A DNA stretch of 64,000 bases from Haloplanus natans DSM 17983 (GTDB lineage Archaea > Halobacteriota > Halobacteria > Halobacteriales > Haloferacaceae), in assembly GCF_000427685.1 (NCBI RefSeq), contig NZ_KE386573.1:930001-994000 (forward strand), given 5' to 3'. The notes beneath the pieces were generated by a model. The model saw only the letters and a program-made list of their open reading frames with translations, ran no database searches and was not told the origin of the DNA. Positions 16,560-25,378 of the stretch are shown piece by piece (position 1 is the stretch's first letter; each line of letters opens with the position of its first letter). Made by a program: the position numbers and the translations under genes.

Positions 16560-17378
16560 CTACCCCGTCAACGTCACCGGCCGCTCGGCCGAGAGGAGAA
16601 CGTCCCGGACGGTGCTGCCGAGCAACACCTTCTGGACCCCGGATCGCTTCCGCCCACCCATGACGATGCCGTCGACGGCGTGGTCTTCGGCGGCCCGGAG
16701 GATGCGCCGAGAGACTTCGCCCCCTCCGGCGACGCGTTCGACGGTCACGCCCGCCGCCTCCAGCGCATCGGCCGCCGCCACCGCGCTCTCGACCTCCGCG
16801 AACTCGTGGGGTGGGGCGCCCGCGTAATCCTGATGTCGGAAGACGTAGAATACGACCGCCTCGATGGCCGTCGGATCGCCCGGGAGTCCCGCGACGTACT
16901 CCGCCTGTCTGCGCGCCCGCTCCTCGCTCGCGTCGACGGGGACGAGTAGCCGCCGTGGCCCCTCACCGAGGCCGACCCGCTCGCCCGTGACCGTCACCGG
17001 CCGCTCCGTCGAGAGCAACACGTCGAGGACGGTGCTCCCGAGAAGGACCGTCGCCACGCCCGAGCGTTTCCGTCCGCCCATCACCACCTCGTCGGCGTCC
17101 ACGTCCCCGATGGCGTCGACGATGGCCCGCGCGACGCTCCCGCCGTCGACGCGGCGGTCCACGTCCACGCCGGCCCGTTCCAGTTCCTCGGCGGCGGTGG
17201 CGGCGCTGTCGACCGCCGAGAACGACACCTCGTCGCGGGAGGTGAACTGATCCGGCGGCGCCACGTAGAGCACCGTCGCCGCGACGCTCCCCTCGGAATC
17301 GGGGAACCGAGCGACGTACTGCGCCTGGTGTCGCGCGCGGTTCGTGTTGGCGTCGACGGGGACGAGGACCCGATACAT
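16560..17378 (-). CDS. tandem-domain universal stress protein
   Basis: Two UspA domains of about 130 residues each are fused head to tail (272 residues). Each has the N-terminal RVLVPVDA / RLLVPVDA strand and the ATP-loop motif MGGRKRSGVATVLLGST / MGGRKRSGVQKVLLGST followed by RPVT. The near-identity of these motifs between the halves indicates an internal duplication. Such proteins act as cytosolic dimers that bind ATP or AMP under stress. A strong TATA box precedes the start. Confidence 0.92.
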   Translation of the reverse strand: MYRVLVPVDANTNRARHQAQYVARFPDSEGSVAATVLYVAPPDQFTSRDEVSFSAVDSAATAAEELERAGVDVDRRVDGGSVARAIVDAIGDVDADEVVMGGRKRSGVATVLLGSTVLDVLLSTERPVTVTGERVGLGEGPRRLLVPVDASEERARRQAEYVAGLPGDPTAIEAVVFYVFRHQDYAGAPPHEFAEVESAVAAADALEAAGVTVERVAGGGEVSRRILRAAEDHAVDGIVMGGRKRSGVQKVLLGSTVRDVLLSAERPVTLTG

Positions 17379-17384
17379 ATCGCC

Positions 17385-17394
17385 ATATAATTAT
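17385..17394 (-). promoter_or_regulatory. TATA box of the tandem universal stress gene
   Basis: The run ATAATTATAT on the minus strand ends 7 bases before the ATG at 17378. If this is the TATA box the transcript start would fall inside the gene, so the working box may be the AT-rich stretch a little further upstream (to about 17412). The region is plainly AT-rich against its GC-rich surroundings. Confidence 0.4.
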
Positions 17395-17609
17395 TTCTTC
17401 TATGTCATATATGTCCGGGGCGGTTCTTCGTGGTTGGGAACGAGGCCCACCGTGGAATCGTCGCGGCGCTCCGGGGTCTGACGAACACCGACGCCAGGAC
17501 CACTCAGCGGCGTCGGTAGACGCTCACCGCGAATCGCACGGAGTGCCATCGCTACGGGCGTAGCGGCGGAAAAAGACGAACTGCGTCCGTCGCTCCGAAC
17601 GCTGGGTCG

Positions 17610-17807
17610 TTAGTTGCGGACGAGGTTCGTCGCGCGCGGACCCTTGGGAGAGTCCTCGACATCGAACTCGACGTCCTGACCCTCTTCGAGGTCCGGACCG
17701 CCAACGTCCTCCATATGGAAGAACACGTCCTCGTCGTTGTCGTCGTCAGTCGAAATGAAACCGTAGCCGCCAGTGTCGTTGAAGAAATCAACGTTGCCTC
17801 GTACCAT
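17610..17807 (-). CDS. cspA: cold-shock domain protein
   Basis: The 65-residue protein is a single cold-shock domain. RNP-1-like GYGFIS and RNP-2-like VFFHM motifs are both present, and the acidic insertion DDDNDEDV is typical of halophiles. It should bind single-stranded nucleic acid and act as an RNA chaperone. I took the ATG at 17805-17807, where the family begins (MVRGNVDFFNDTGGYGFI); an upstream in-frame start would add 46 family-unlike residues. It stands alone. Confidence 0.93.
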   Translation of the reverse strand: MVRGNVDFFNDTGGYGFISTDDDNDEDVFFHMEDVGGPDLEEGQDVEFDVEDSPKGPRATNLVRN

Positions 17808-18084
17808 TACAAACAAACGTTGGTCTCTACACGACATAACACTTCCGCGGATCGAGCTACCACGACCCCCGCGTACCTCAGACCGCGAGGCTATGCCGCG
17901 ATCGAGAGGATTGTCCAACCTCGCCCGGCGCTCACGTGTCGACACCCACTCGGTCGGTTCCTACCACCGCCGGTGGCGCGACGCCGCCGACCCGACCACC
18001 CTCTCAGCAGATGAAACTCGTGTCACATAGTTGTGGTTCGGCCCGACGATACGTAGTCGGGAACATACTGTGCACAAGAACGTC
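17808..18084. other. intergenic region upstream of the cold-shock gene
   Basis: No gene is seen in these 277 bases. The part next to the cold-shock gene contains T-rich and TATG elements on the minus strand that could be its promoter and leader. Toward 18040 the composition becomes AT-richer, marking the left edge of the accessory island. Confidence 0.4.
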
Positions 18085-18290
18085 GGTCGTATCAAATTAA
18101 GCGTAAAGAGTGAGGCGTGGTGATTTCGTAGTGTTCTATGCCAGAAATCACTCGCCTCAGCGACGGTAGCGACTGGATCGAATTAGATTCTGTGGCGCGT
18201 CGATGGACACCCAACTTCGCGATGCGGCTCGGTATTCGGATGCACGTGCTGGATTAACATTTTCGAATACCATCTCGATACTCAGAAAAC
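18085..18290 (+). pseudogene. IS6-family transposase remnant
   Basis: An ATG at 18138 opens a frame reading MPEITRLSDGSDWIELDSVA and then RRWTPNFAMRLGIRMH, which aligns with the N-terminus of the intact IS6 transposase at 11773. A one-base frameshift near 18250 ends it early (HVLD, TAA), and the shifted frame continues ARAGLTFSNTISILRK as the family does. Homology stops soon after, so the catalytic core and right end are lost. A GGTCG motif at 18085 resembles the left end of the intact element. Confidence 0.82.
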
Positions 18291-19024
18291 GCCGCCCCAA
18301 CCATCAGACTGAACGCACCCTACTAACCACTACTGCGTGACCTCCGAGGATCAATGGGCTTGAAAGTCCCTTTTGAAATGGGGCAGTAACATGGCTTTCG
18401 TGGATAGGTGGGGATTCCTGTCGCGTATGGCATGTCGCAGTTATGGGTGTCACCCATTCCCCTTGCCTATCAACCCCGACTGCCCCCATCGGATCATGAT
18501 TCAAGAATAACATAAAATTTGTGTAAAAATAGACATTAAAGACCATTATCTTTTATTCTCCGAATATATACCGTACATTTATCCAAAACACAGAATATAT
18601 GTGACGAAGTCGGCTTCATTTTGTTCTCTCCTACGTAGATTGTCGAGTGATGGTTGAGTGCGTCGACGGGGACGTATTCTCCCGGCGGCGTTTCCTGTGA
18701 ACCCCCGGTATTCGTTCATCCGAGCCTGGAACGCTTCGGCGGCAGTTTCAGAGTCCTCCGGAAGATTGGATACCTTCTTCAGTACTCGTGTTCCGGCTGT
18801 GTTGGCATAGCGAGGTGTGTACGCAAGCCGTGGCGTCCTGAGAAGCCCCCGGTGATTCACTCGTCAGGGAGAATCTGACCGCCACCATACAACGGCAAGC
18901 CCTCCGATACTCTATATAGAAATGACAGATCACAGTGGCGTATTTTTACGATTGTATTATAAAAATATCAGCTCTGATAGTGATGCGAGAAGTTATAGTG
19001 TTGTTGTTCTGATTATCATAGTAA
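18291..19024. other. AT-rich region without a clear gene
   Basis: The sequence here is much AT-richer than the window average, most strikingly at 18490-18600 and 18900-19024, and has no recognisable intact gene. A minus-strand frame at 18579-18860 (93 codons) includes LKKVSNLPEDSETAAEAFQA, a stretch with plausible helical composition, but I cannot assign it and it may be a gene fragment. The end near 19000 probably holds the promoter of the histidine kinase. Confidence 0.45.
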
Positions 19025-21154
19025 ATGGCTCTCATTAGACAAACAAATCGGTCCATACGTGTTCTTCACGTCGACGATCAGCCGGATTTCACAGACCTAA
19101 CTGCGACGTATCTGAAACGTAATGACGACTCGTTTTCTATCGCTGCTGCCAAGAGCGTGGACGGAGCTCTCGAACGTCTCCGTGAGACGGATTTTGACTG
19201 CATTATTAGCGATTACGATATGCCGGAAAAAACGGGACTCGACTTTCTCGAAATCGTCCGAGAGGACTATCCTGATCTTCCATTCATTCTCTTTACTGGC
19301 AAGGGGTCGGAAGAAGTGGCGGGCAAGGCTATCTCCGCCGGCGCAACTGATTATCTGCAGAAGGGGGCCGGAAGCGACCAATACTCCTTGTTAGCGAATC
19401 GCATTCGAAATTACGTTGATAAATCACACGCACAGAGGCAACGTGAACGGCAGTTAGAAGCGATTAAAAATGCTCGTGAACCGATCAGTATCCTCAATGA
19501 TGACGGCGAGTTCGTCTACGTAAATACGGCGTTTGCCGAGCTGTACGGGTACAGCGAAACCGAACTGCTCGGCGAGCATTGGAGATTGCTATACCCCGAT
19601 GAAGAGATACCGCACGTTCAAGAACAGATCCTTCCCACAGTCCATTCTCAGGGGTACTGGCACGGACAAACGACAGGGCTTCGAGCGGATGGAAGTACCT
19701 TCGTCGAAGACCACATCATCTCTACGACGGGCAGGGGAGATCTCGTCTGTACCGTCCGTAATGCCACCGAGCGAGACGAACGGGAACGGACGCTCAAACG
19801 CTACGAGACGCTTATCAGGGCGCTGAACGACCCCGTCTACGCACTCGATGCCGACGGCAAATTCACGTTCGTCAACGACGCGTTTGTGAATCTCGTCGGA
19901 TACGAGCGAGAGCGGATTCTCGGGAGTACGCCGGGACTCATCAAAAATCGAAATGACGTGGAGACGGCCGAACGGAACCTTGCCAGCCTTCTGTCGTCAA
20001 CGGGGCCGGAGAGCCTCGTATTCGAAGTCGAGATTCAGCCGAAAGACGGCGACCCAATCTACTGTGAAGATCACATGGGCGTCCTCCCGTACGAGGGTGA
20101 CGAGTTCGACGGGTCAGTCGGCGTGCTTCGAGACATAACCGAGCGAAAAGAGCGAGAGCGCGACTTACAGCGGTACGAAGCGATCATCGAAGCGTCGGGT
20201 GATCCGGTGTATTCCCTCGATAACGACGGTCGGTTTACCTTTGTGAACGAAGCCGGGGTCGAAATGACGGGATACGATGAGGAGAAACTTCTCGGAGAAC
20301 ATATCTCGATCATCATGGAGGAAGTGGATATCGAACGAGGCAAGCAGTTGATCGATTCTCTCCTTGCGAGCGAGGGGACATGGGATACCTTCGAGATGGA
20401 AGTGATAACCCGAGATGACGAGCGGATTCTGTGTGAGAACCACCTCGGGTTACTTCCCGAGAGCTGTGAGTACAGCGGGACAGTCGGTATCCTCCGCGAT
20501 ATAACTGACAGAAGTCAGCGAAAGCGGGAACTTGAACGACAGAACGCGCGATTAGAAGAGTTCACCAGCGTCGTCTCTCACGACCTCCGAAACCCACTTT
20601 CGGTCGCAAAAGGACGACTGAAGGCCGCCCAAGACGAGTGCGAGAGTGAACATCTCGATCATGTTCAATCCGCTCATGAACGGATGGAGGCGTTGATCGA
20701 GGACCTACTCACACTCGCTCGTGAAGGCGAGGCAGTAACTGATCTTGAACAAGTCGACCTCGGGAGTGTAGCCGCGAATTGCTGTCATGCTACCAGCGAG
20801 GCTGAGGGAAATCCATGCATCGCCACGGACAAGATCATTCGAGCGGATCGGAGCCGCCTACAACAACTGTTGGAGAACTTGTTTGCTAATGCGGTCGAAC
20901 ATGGTGGTGAGGATGTGACGATCACGGTCGGTGATTTCGACAATGGGTTCTTCGTCGAAGATGATGGGGTCGGAATCCCCGAATCGGAGCGTAGTCGAGT
21001 ATTGGAAGCCGGCTACTCCACATCAGCGGAGGGAACAGGGTTCGGACTCGGGATTGTCAAACAAATCGCGGAAGCACATGGTTGGGCGGTGGATGTTACT
21101 GAGAGTGAGAGTGGTGGGGCACGAATCGAGATTACCGATGTAGAGTTCCTCTGA
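19025..21154 (+). CDS. hybrid sensor histidine kinase: REC-PAS-PAS-PAS-HisKA-HATPase
   Basis: The 709-residue protein starts with a receiver domain (residues about 11-125) with acidic pocket DD at 17-18, phosphoacceptor Asp63 in ISDYDMP, FTGKG and the conserved Lys in YLQKG. Three PAS domains follow (about 145-260, 262-385, 388-510), each closing with an RDITER-like linker. The kinase core has the HisKA box SHDLRNPL with His near 519, then N box LENLFANAVEHGG, G1 EDDGVGIPES and G2 GTGFGLGIVKQ. No membrane segment is seen, so it is cytosolic. No partner regulator is adjacent. It is AT-richer than neighbouring core genes, as expected for acquired DNA. Confidence 0.92.
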   Translation: MALIRQTNRSIRVLHVDDQPDFTDLTATYLKRNDDSFSIAAAKSVDGALERLRETDFDCIISDYDMPEKTGLDFLEIVREDYPDLPFILFTGKGSEEVAGKAISAGATDYLQKGAGSDQYSLLANRIRNYVDKSHAQRQRERQLEAIKNAREPISILNDDGEFVYVNTAFAELYGYSETELLGEHWRLLYPDEEIPHVQEQILPTVHSQGYWHGQTTGLRADGSTFVEDHIISTTGRGDLVCTVRNATERDERERTLKRYETLIRALNDPVYALDADGKFTFVNDAFVNLVGYERERILGSTPGLIKNRNDVETAERNLASLLSSTGPESLVFEVEIQPKDGDPIYCEDHMGVLPYEGDEFDGSVGVLRDITERKERERDLQRYEAIIEASGDPVYSLDNDGRFTFVNEAGVEMTGYDEEKLLGEHISIIMEEVDIERGKQLIDSLLASEGTWDTFEMEVITRDDERILCENHLGLLPESCEYSGTVGILRDITDRSQRKRELERQNARLEEFTSVVSHDLRNPLSVAKGRLKAAQDECESEHLDHVQSAHERMEALIEDLLTLAREGEAVTDLEQVDLGSVAANCCHATSEAEGNPCIATDKIIRADRSRLQQLLENLFANAVEHGGEDVTITVGDFDNGFFVEDDGVGIPESERSRVLEAGYSTSAEGTGFGLGIVKQIAEAHGWAVDVTESESGGARIEITDVEFL

Positions 21155-21164
21155 TTTAGCTGGA

Positions 21165-21533
21165 ATGCAGGCGCTAAGCCCCCACGCTCCACGGAGCGAC
21201 CGCAGGGAGCAGAGTAGGGTGGGGATACAGCGCCGTCTTCGGTTGTTTTCCGTGCGCTTCAACGGGTTTACTACTCCTGTAGTCGGAAAGAGTAGTACGA
21301 TGCTCGCCACGTCTCCGGCGGTGTTCAAGCGCGACAAGAAGCGCGCACCGTCGGTTGTGGTCGAGTGTCGGTAGGAGTGGGACACTCCGAACCGCCGATA
21401 AAGGGAAATCGCCTGCGGAGTCTGGAACCGCTGTGTCCACCCCGGATGCACGTTCCCACGCAGAAACAGGAAGCCCCGACCTCAACAAGCGAGGGCCGGG
21501 TAGGCCCGAGCGCGGTAGGTCGGGGTAGTTCAC
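21165..21533 (+). mobile_element. IS200/IS605-like shell without transposase gene
   Basis: The stretch has features I associate with the 3' parts of haloarchaeal IS200/IS605 (IS1341-type) elements: a terminal hairpin formed by CCCCGACCT (near 21474-21482) and AGGTCGGGG (21517-21525), followed directly by TAGTTCAC. No tnpA or tnpB frame is present. The short frames across it are rich in stops or have no family. It could be a decayed element end or a guide-RNA-like fragment left from a TnpB element. The call rests on recognition of the ends only. Confidence 0.45.
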
Positions 21534-21616
21534 ACAACTCCGATCTATTACACGGCCATTACAAGCTCCCGAAAATCCACTCAGTAATTGTTCGGCTTAC
21601 TTGTCTATACAGAAGA

Positions 21617-21871
21617 CTACATCTTGACGATGTTCTGACTTCTAACAAACCCCCGTCGCCTTTCTCTTCTATACCCAAAAGATCTCACGAGAGAGAAATG
21701 TATCTCCCTGCGTTCTCTGAGCGATTCGAGTTTGTTGTACGCTGTCTTCTGCGCCACGCCAAGCGCCTCTGATACCTCGCTGGTTGTTCGAGGCTCCGTA
21801 TCGGGGAACAGCGCAAGCACGGCGTCGACCCCCAACCGTTCGACGGTTCAAATGAAACGGTCGACCTGCAT
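21617..21871 (-). pseudogene. helix-turn-helix protein with premature stop
   Basis: From ATG 21871 the frame reads MQVDRFI, then TGA, then TVERLGVDAVLALFPDTEPR and TTSEVSEALGVAQKTAYNKL, ESLRERREI. The helix-turn-helix part looks like the winged-helix proteins of haloarchaea that begin in this way, and the TGA at codon 8 sits where a sense codon (often Glu or Val) is expected. After REIH the sequence no longer follows the family. It may still be translated from the TTG at 21835 as a 72-residue product, but decay is more likely. Confidence 0.6.
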
Positions 21872-21956
21872 CTCAGAAATGGGAGAATGCTGTCGCTGCA
21901 CGGTAGCGGTTTCGTGCGGTCGGTCTTCAAAAGATGAAGACCGAGCGTTCGAGGGA

Positions 21957-22030
21957 TGGGCCAACGCGGATTTGAACCGCGGACCTCCCGGTTATCAGCC
22001 GAGCGCTCAACCTGACTGAGCTATTGGCCC
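21957..22030 (-). tRNA. tRNA-Ile (GAT)
   Basis: The 74-nt minus-strand gene folds as a cloverleaf: acceptor GGGCCAA with TTGGCCC, D arm AGCTC...GAGC, anticodon loop CTGATAA (anticodon GAT), T arm GCGGTTCAAATCCGC and discriminator A. There is no intron and CCA is not encoded. It marks the right edge of the AT-rich accessory island, which is a typical place for integrated DNA to end, but no duplicated 3' end was found nearby. Confidence 0.95.
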
Positions 22031-22098
22031 AGGCGAGCGCATCAGTTGCTTGCGCAGTCGGTTGTTTAAGCGTTTCTTTTCGCGTCCCCTCGAACGAC

Positions 22099-22590
22099 TT
22101 ACTCGTCGTCGACGCGGTACGACCCGCTGTCCACGTCGTAGACGTCGTCGTCGTAGGCGTCGCCCTCGTTGGGAAATCCGGCGGTGTAGACCCGGCCCGA
22201 GACGAACCCCCCGCTTTTCTTGTCGAGATACGGGCCGACGACGAACCGTTCGAGCGCGGCCCGGATCGGCGCGCGGGTCAGCGGCACGCCGATGAGGAAG
22301 CCGATGGCGTCGGTGACGAGGCCGGGCGTGAGCAGGAAGGCGCCCGCGGCGACGAGCAGGCCGCCGTCCATGAGTTCTTTCGTCGGCACCTCGCCCGTCG
22401 CGAGCTTTCGCTGGAGGCTGTGGATCGTATGCCGCCCCTCCGCCCGGACCAGCAACATACCGATCAGGCCGGTGAGGACGACCAGCGCGACAGTCGCCGG
22501 GGCGCCGATGCTGTCGGCGACGACGACGAGAAACAGGGCGTCGGCGAGGGGGATGAGCAACAGGAGCGCGAAGACCCAGCGCAGGCGCAT
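22099..22590 (-). CDS. fxsA: FxsA-family membrane protein
   Basis: The 163-residue protein matches FxsA, a small inner-membrane protein named for suppression of phage exclusion in Escherichia coli. It has the N-terminal FALLLLIPLADALFLVVVAD, the TGLIGMLLVRAEGRHT segment and the GGLLVAAGAFLLTPGLVTDA helix with the conserved Gly/Pro. Three to four membrane spans are followed by a soluble acidic C-terminus (about residues 115-163). Its cellular role is unclear. The gene is divergent from the DUF255 gene. Confidence 0.88.
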   Translation of the reverse strand: MRLRWVFALLLLIPLADALFLVVVADSIGAPATVALVVLTGLIGMLLVRAEGRHTIHSLQRKLATGEVPTKELMDGGLLVAAGAFLLTPGLVTDAIGFLIGVPLTRAPIRAALERFVVGPYLDKKSGGFVSGRVYTAGFPNEGDAYDDDVYDVDSGSYRVDDE

Positions 22591-22754
22591 ACTGGCTCAT
22601 ACCGGGTGACCGCCCATAGCCCTTTTGACGTGGTGTGTGGTTTGGATCGATTCCGTACCGACCTCGAACCGACGACGCCGTCCTCGCCGTCTTCGACCAC
22701 TCCGCAACGCATCGGGGACGAAGCCCTTAGGCCCGCCCGCCACCGAGAGCCGGT

Positions 22755-24347
22755 ATGACCGACGGGACGCGCGTCGAGTGGCGCGACTGGGGCGAGGCGG
22801 CGTTCGACGAGGCCCGCCGCCGGGGCGCGCCGGTGTTGCTCGCGCTGACGGCGACGTGGTGTGGGGACTGTCACGAGATGGACGCCCGAACCTACGGCGA
22901 GCCACGGGTCGCCGCCAACCTGAACGACGGGTTCGTGCCCGTCCGGGTCGACGTGGACCGCCACCCGCGGGTGCGCGAGCGCTACAACGTCGGCGGTTTC
23001 CCGTCGACGGTGTTCTGTACGCCCGACGGAAAGCGCATCGCCGGCGCGGGCTTTCTCGGCCCGGACGGTATGCGCCAGGTGATCGACCGGGTGCGCGAGC
23101 GTTGGGACGCCAGCGGCGCGGACGCGGGGCGGGTGCCGCGCGCCCTCGCCGGCGACCCCACGCCCGCCGGCGAGGTGACGGACCGGATCGAAGCGCACCT
23201 CGCCGGCCAACTCGACGCACAGTTCGACGACGAGTTCGGCGGGTGGGGCGACGCGCCCAAATTCCCGCTTCCCCGAACGATCGAGTTCGCGCTCAAACGC
23301 GACCGGGCGAAGGCTCGCCAGACGCTCGATGCCGTCACGCGCGGCCTCTTCGACGAGGAGTCGGGCGGTTTCTACCGCTACGCCCGGACGCGGGACTGGG
23401 GCGATCCGGACCGGGCGAAACTCCTCGCGGACAACGCGGCCCTCGTGTGCGCGTTCGCTCACGCCTACTGTTACACGGGCGAAGACGCGTACCGCCGGCC
23501 CGCCGACCGGACGGTCGAGTTCCTGATCGAGGCGCTCTGGAACGGGTCGGCGTTCGGCGGGAGTCAGGGGCCGGGCGGCGACGATGGGACCGCCCCGCGG
23601 ACGGATCTGACCGCCTACGCGGGTTCGAACGCCCTCGCGGTCGACGCCCTTCTGGTCCTCGCGGCTTATACCGACGCCGAACGGCCACGCGAGTACGCCC
23701 GCCACACCCTCTCGACGCTCCGCACGGACCTCGTCGACGACGGCGTCGTCCGCCACTGGGACGACGAGTCCGCGCCGACGCTCGTCCTCGCCGATCAGGC
23801 CCGGACGGTGGCCGCGGGCGTCCGCGCGGCGCAGGTGCTCGGCGACGACGACGCCCTCGCGATGGCCCGCCGCGTCGCCGATCGGACGGTCGAGGCACTC
23901 GTGGGCGACGGCGGCGCCTTCCACGACGGACCGGCCGTGGGCCCGGGGCTCCTCGACCGGCCGCTACGCCCCCTCGACGGCAACGTCGCGATGGCCGACG
24001 CGTTACTGGACCTCGCCGCCCTGACCGGCGAGTCACGGTACCGCGAGGTGGCTCACGACGCCGTCGCGGCCTTCGCGGGCGCGTGGGACCGGTTCGGCGT
24101 CCAGGTCGCCGGCTACGGCGCCGTCGCGGCCAGGCTCCGCAACGACGCCCTCACCGTCGACGTGGCGGCCGACCCCGGCTCCGACCTCCATCGCGCGGCC
24201 CTGCGGGTCGCCGACCACGAGAAAGTCGTCCGACCGGCCGCGACGGGGCCGGCGTCGGGGACGGCCGTCGTGGCCGTCGGCGACCGCTCTCGAACCGTGT
24301 CGACGCCGGCCGCCCTCGCCGACGCTGTCGCGGCGCTCGCCGAGTAG
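22755..24347 (+). CDS. DUF255 thioredoxin-like protein (YyaL/SSP411 family)
   Basis: The 530-residue protein pairs an N-terminal thioredoxin fold with a large alpha/alpha-barrel. The thioredoxin part shows TATWCGDCHEMDARTY with Cys36 and Cys39, then VRVDVDRHP and the cis-Pro region YNVGGFPSTVF. The rest (about residues 140-530) resembles six-hairpin glycosidases, including FGGWGDAPKFPLP. The usual family motif near the active site is CHWCH; here it is CGDC. The biochemical activity of the family is not settled. The C-terminal part is shorter than the roughly 680-residue bacterial YyaL. Confidence 0.88.
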   Translation: MTDGTRVEWRDWGEAAFDEARRRGAPVLLALTATWCGDCHEMDARTYGEPRVAANLNDGFVPVRVDVDRHPRVRERYNVGGFPSTVFCTPDGKRIAGAGFLGPDGMRQVIDRVRERWDASGADAGRVPRALAGDPTPAGEVTDRIEAHLAGQLDAQFDDEFGGWGDAPKFPLPRTIEFALKRDRAKARQTLDAVTRGLFDEESGGFYRYARTRDWGDPDRAKLLADNAALVCAFAHAYCYTGEDAYRRPADRTVEFLIEALWNGSAFGGSQGPGGDDGTAPRTDLTAYAGSNALAVDALLVLAAYTDAERPREYARHTLSTLRTDLVDDGVVRHWDDESAPTLVLADQARTVAAGVRAAQVLGDDDALAMARRVADRTVEALVGDGGAFHDGPAVGPGLLDRPLRPLDGNVAMADALLDLAALTGESRYREVAHDAVAAFAGAWDRFGVQVAGYGAVAARLRNDALTVDVAADPGSDLHRAALRVADHEKVVRPAATGPASGTAVVAVGDRSRTVSTPAALADAVAALAE

Positions 24348-24379
24348 CGTCGTACCGCGGCAACATAAACGGCCGATTC

Positions 24380-24388
24380 GTTTTTATT
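24380..24388 (+). promoter_or_regulatory. TATA box of the TrmB-type regulator
   Basis: The run TTTTTATTG lies 22-30 bases ahead of the ATG at 24410, the spacing expected for a leaderless archaeal transcript. It supports that ATG as the real start. Confidence 0.5.
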
Positions 24389-24409
24389 GCTCCACCGCGA
24401 CGCCGACGT

Positions 24410-25234
24410 ATGGCGTCACTCCGAGATCTCGGCCTCTCGAAGTACGAATCCCGAACGTATCGGGCCCTCCTCGATCAGGGAGCGGCAACGGCGAAAGAGT
24501 TGTCGTCGTCGAGCGAGGTGCCGATGGGGCGGATCTACGACGTGCTCAACGGGCTGGAAGGCAACGGATTGGTGCGGAGTCAGGCGGCGAGTCGGCCGAA
24601 ACGGTACGTCGCGGTCGAACCGGATACGGCGCTCGATCGGCTGGTCGAGATCCGCCGGCGCGAACTCGAACAGCAGGCGGAGCGATACGAGTCGGTCGCC
24701 GACGACCTCGCCGACGACCTCGACACGGTCGACTCCCTCGAAGGGCAGTTCTGGACGGCGGCGGTCGGCCCCGACGAGACGGTCGAACTCCTGCTCGAAC
24801 GGCTCTCTGCCGCCGACGAGGAGATCCTCCACGTCTCGGGGCTTCCGTCGCCACAGATCGACATCGGTACGGTCGGCCAGCGAGTGCTCGATGCGTTCGC
24901 GTCGGCGCTCGACCGGGGCGTGTCGGTGTCGCTGCTGATCGATCCGGCGCTCGTCGAGAGCGTTCCGGACGGCCTCAGGGAAGCGTACGCCACCCGCCTC
25001 GGCGACCGCGAGCGGTACGCGAGTCGAACGTCGGCCGGCATCGACGGCACCTTCACGCTCATCGACGGCGAGGAGGCGTGCATCGAGGTGCCGAACCCCC
25101 TCGATTCCAGCGAGGCGTTCGCGATGATCGACCTCAAGGACGTGGCCTTCGCCGCCGACGTGCGGGCGGTGTTCGAGGAACAGTGGGAGGAGTCGACGCC
25201 GCTCGAATTCGGCGACGAGATGCGGCCGCGCTGA
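24410..25234 (+). CDS. TrmB-family transcriptional regulator
   Basis: The 274-residue protein has an N-terminal winged helix (LGLSKYESRTYRALLDQGAA, TAKELSSSSEVPMGRIYDVL) characteristic of TrmB, a short coiled coil (residues about 80-110) and a C-terminal effector-like domain (about 115-260) with the phospholipase D-like fold seen in other TrmB proteins. Archaeal TrmB proteins control sugar transport or glycolysis genes in response to sugars. No transporter is nearby, so the target is unknown. The gene ends 62 bases before palindromic element C. Confidence 0.88.
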   Translation: MASLRDLGLSKYESRTYRALLDQGAATAKELSSSSEVPMGRIYDVLNGLEGNGLVRSQAASRPKRYVAVEPDTALDRLVEIRRRELEQQAERYESVADDLADDLDTVDSLEGQFWTAAVGPDETVELLLERLSAADEEILHVSGLPSPQIDIGTVGQRVLDAFASALDRGVSVSLLIDPALVESVPDGLREAYATRLGDRERYASRTSAGIDGTFTLIDGEEACIEVPNPLDSSEAFAMIDLKDVAFAADVRAVFEEQWEESTPLEFGDEMRPR

Positions 25235-25296
25235 GTGCGGGCGGATCGGTAACTTCGACGAGTCGCCGGTGTCACGGGACCGGCGGACGACCTCTC

Positions 25297-25378
25297 ATAG
25301 TGATTATTGTACGTCTTCACCGGTGGTTCGCCAGAACGGGTCGGCGAACCACCGGTGACCAGTGACAATACACACTAT
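25297..25378. repeat. nested palindromic element, copy C (82 bp)
   Basis: This is one of the two best-preserved copies. Inner arms of 15 bases, CACCGGTGGTTCGCC and its exact inverse, enclose a 10-base loop. Outer arms begin ATAGTG and contain TATTGT. The right end, read inward on the minus strand, is CTGATA and its TGA is the stop codon of mptA. The left end is CTCATA. It fills the convergent gap between the TrmB gene and mptA. Confidence 0.85.

Noticed and set aside
18304-18546. 80-codon minus-strand frame in the AT-rich island
   Set aside because: No family or promoter; it runs through DNA with repeated low-complexity AT sequence and looks accidental.
22464-23924. Minus-strand frame (486 codons) across the DUF255 gene
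   Set aside because: The thioredoxin protein on the plus strand is clear. The antisense frame is Arg/Gly/Asp-rich and without motifs.
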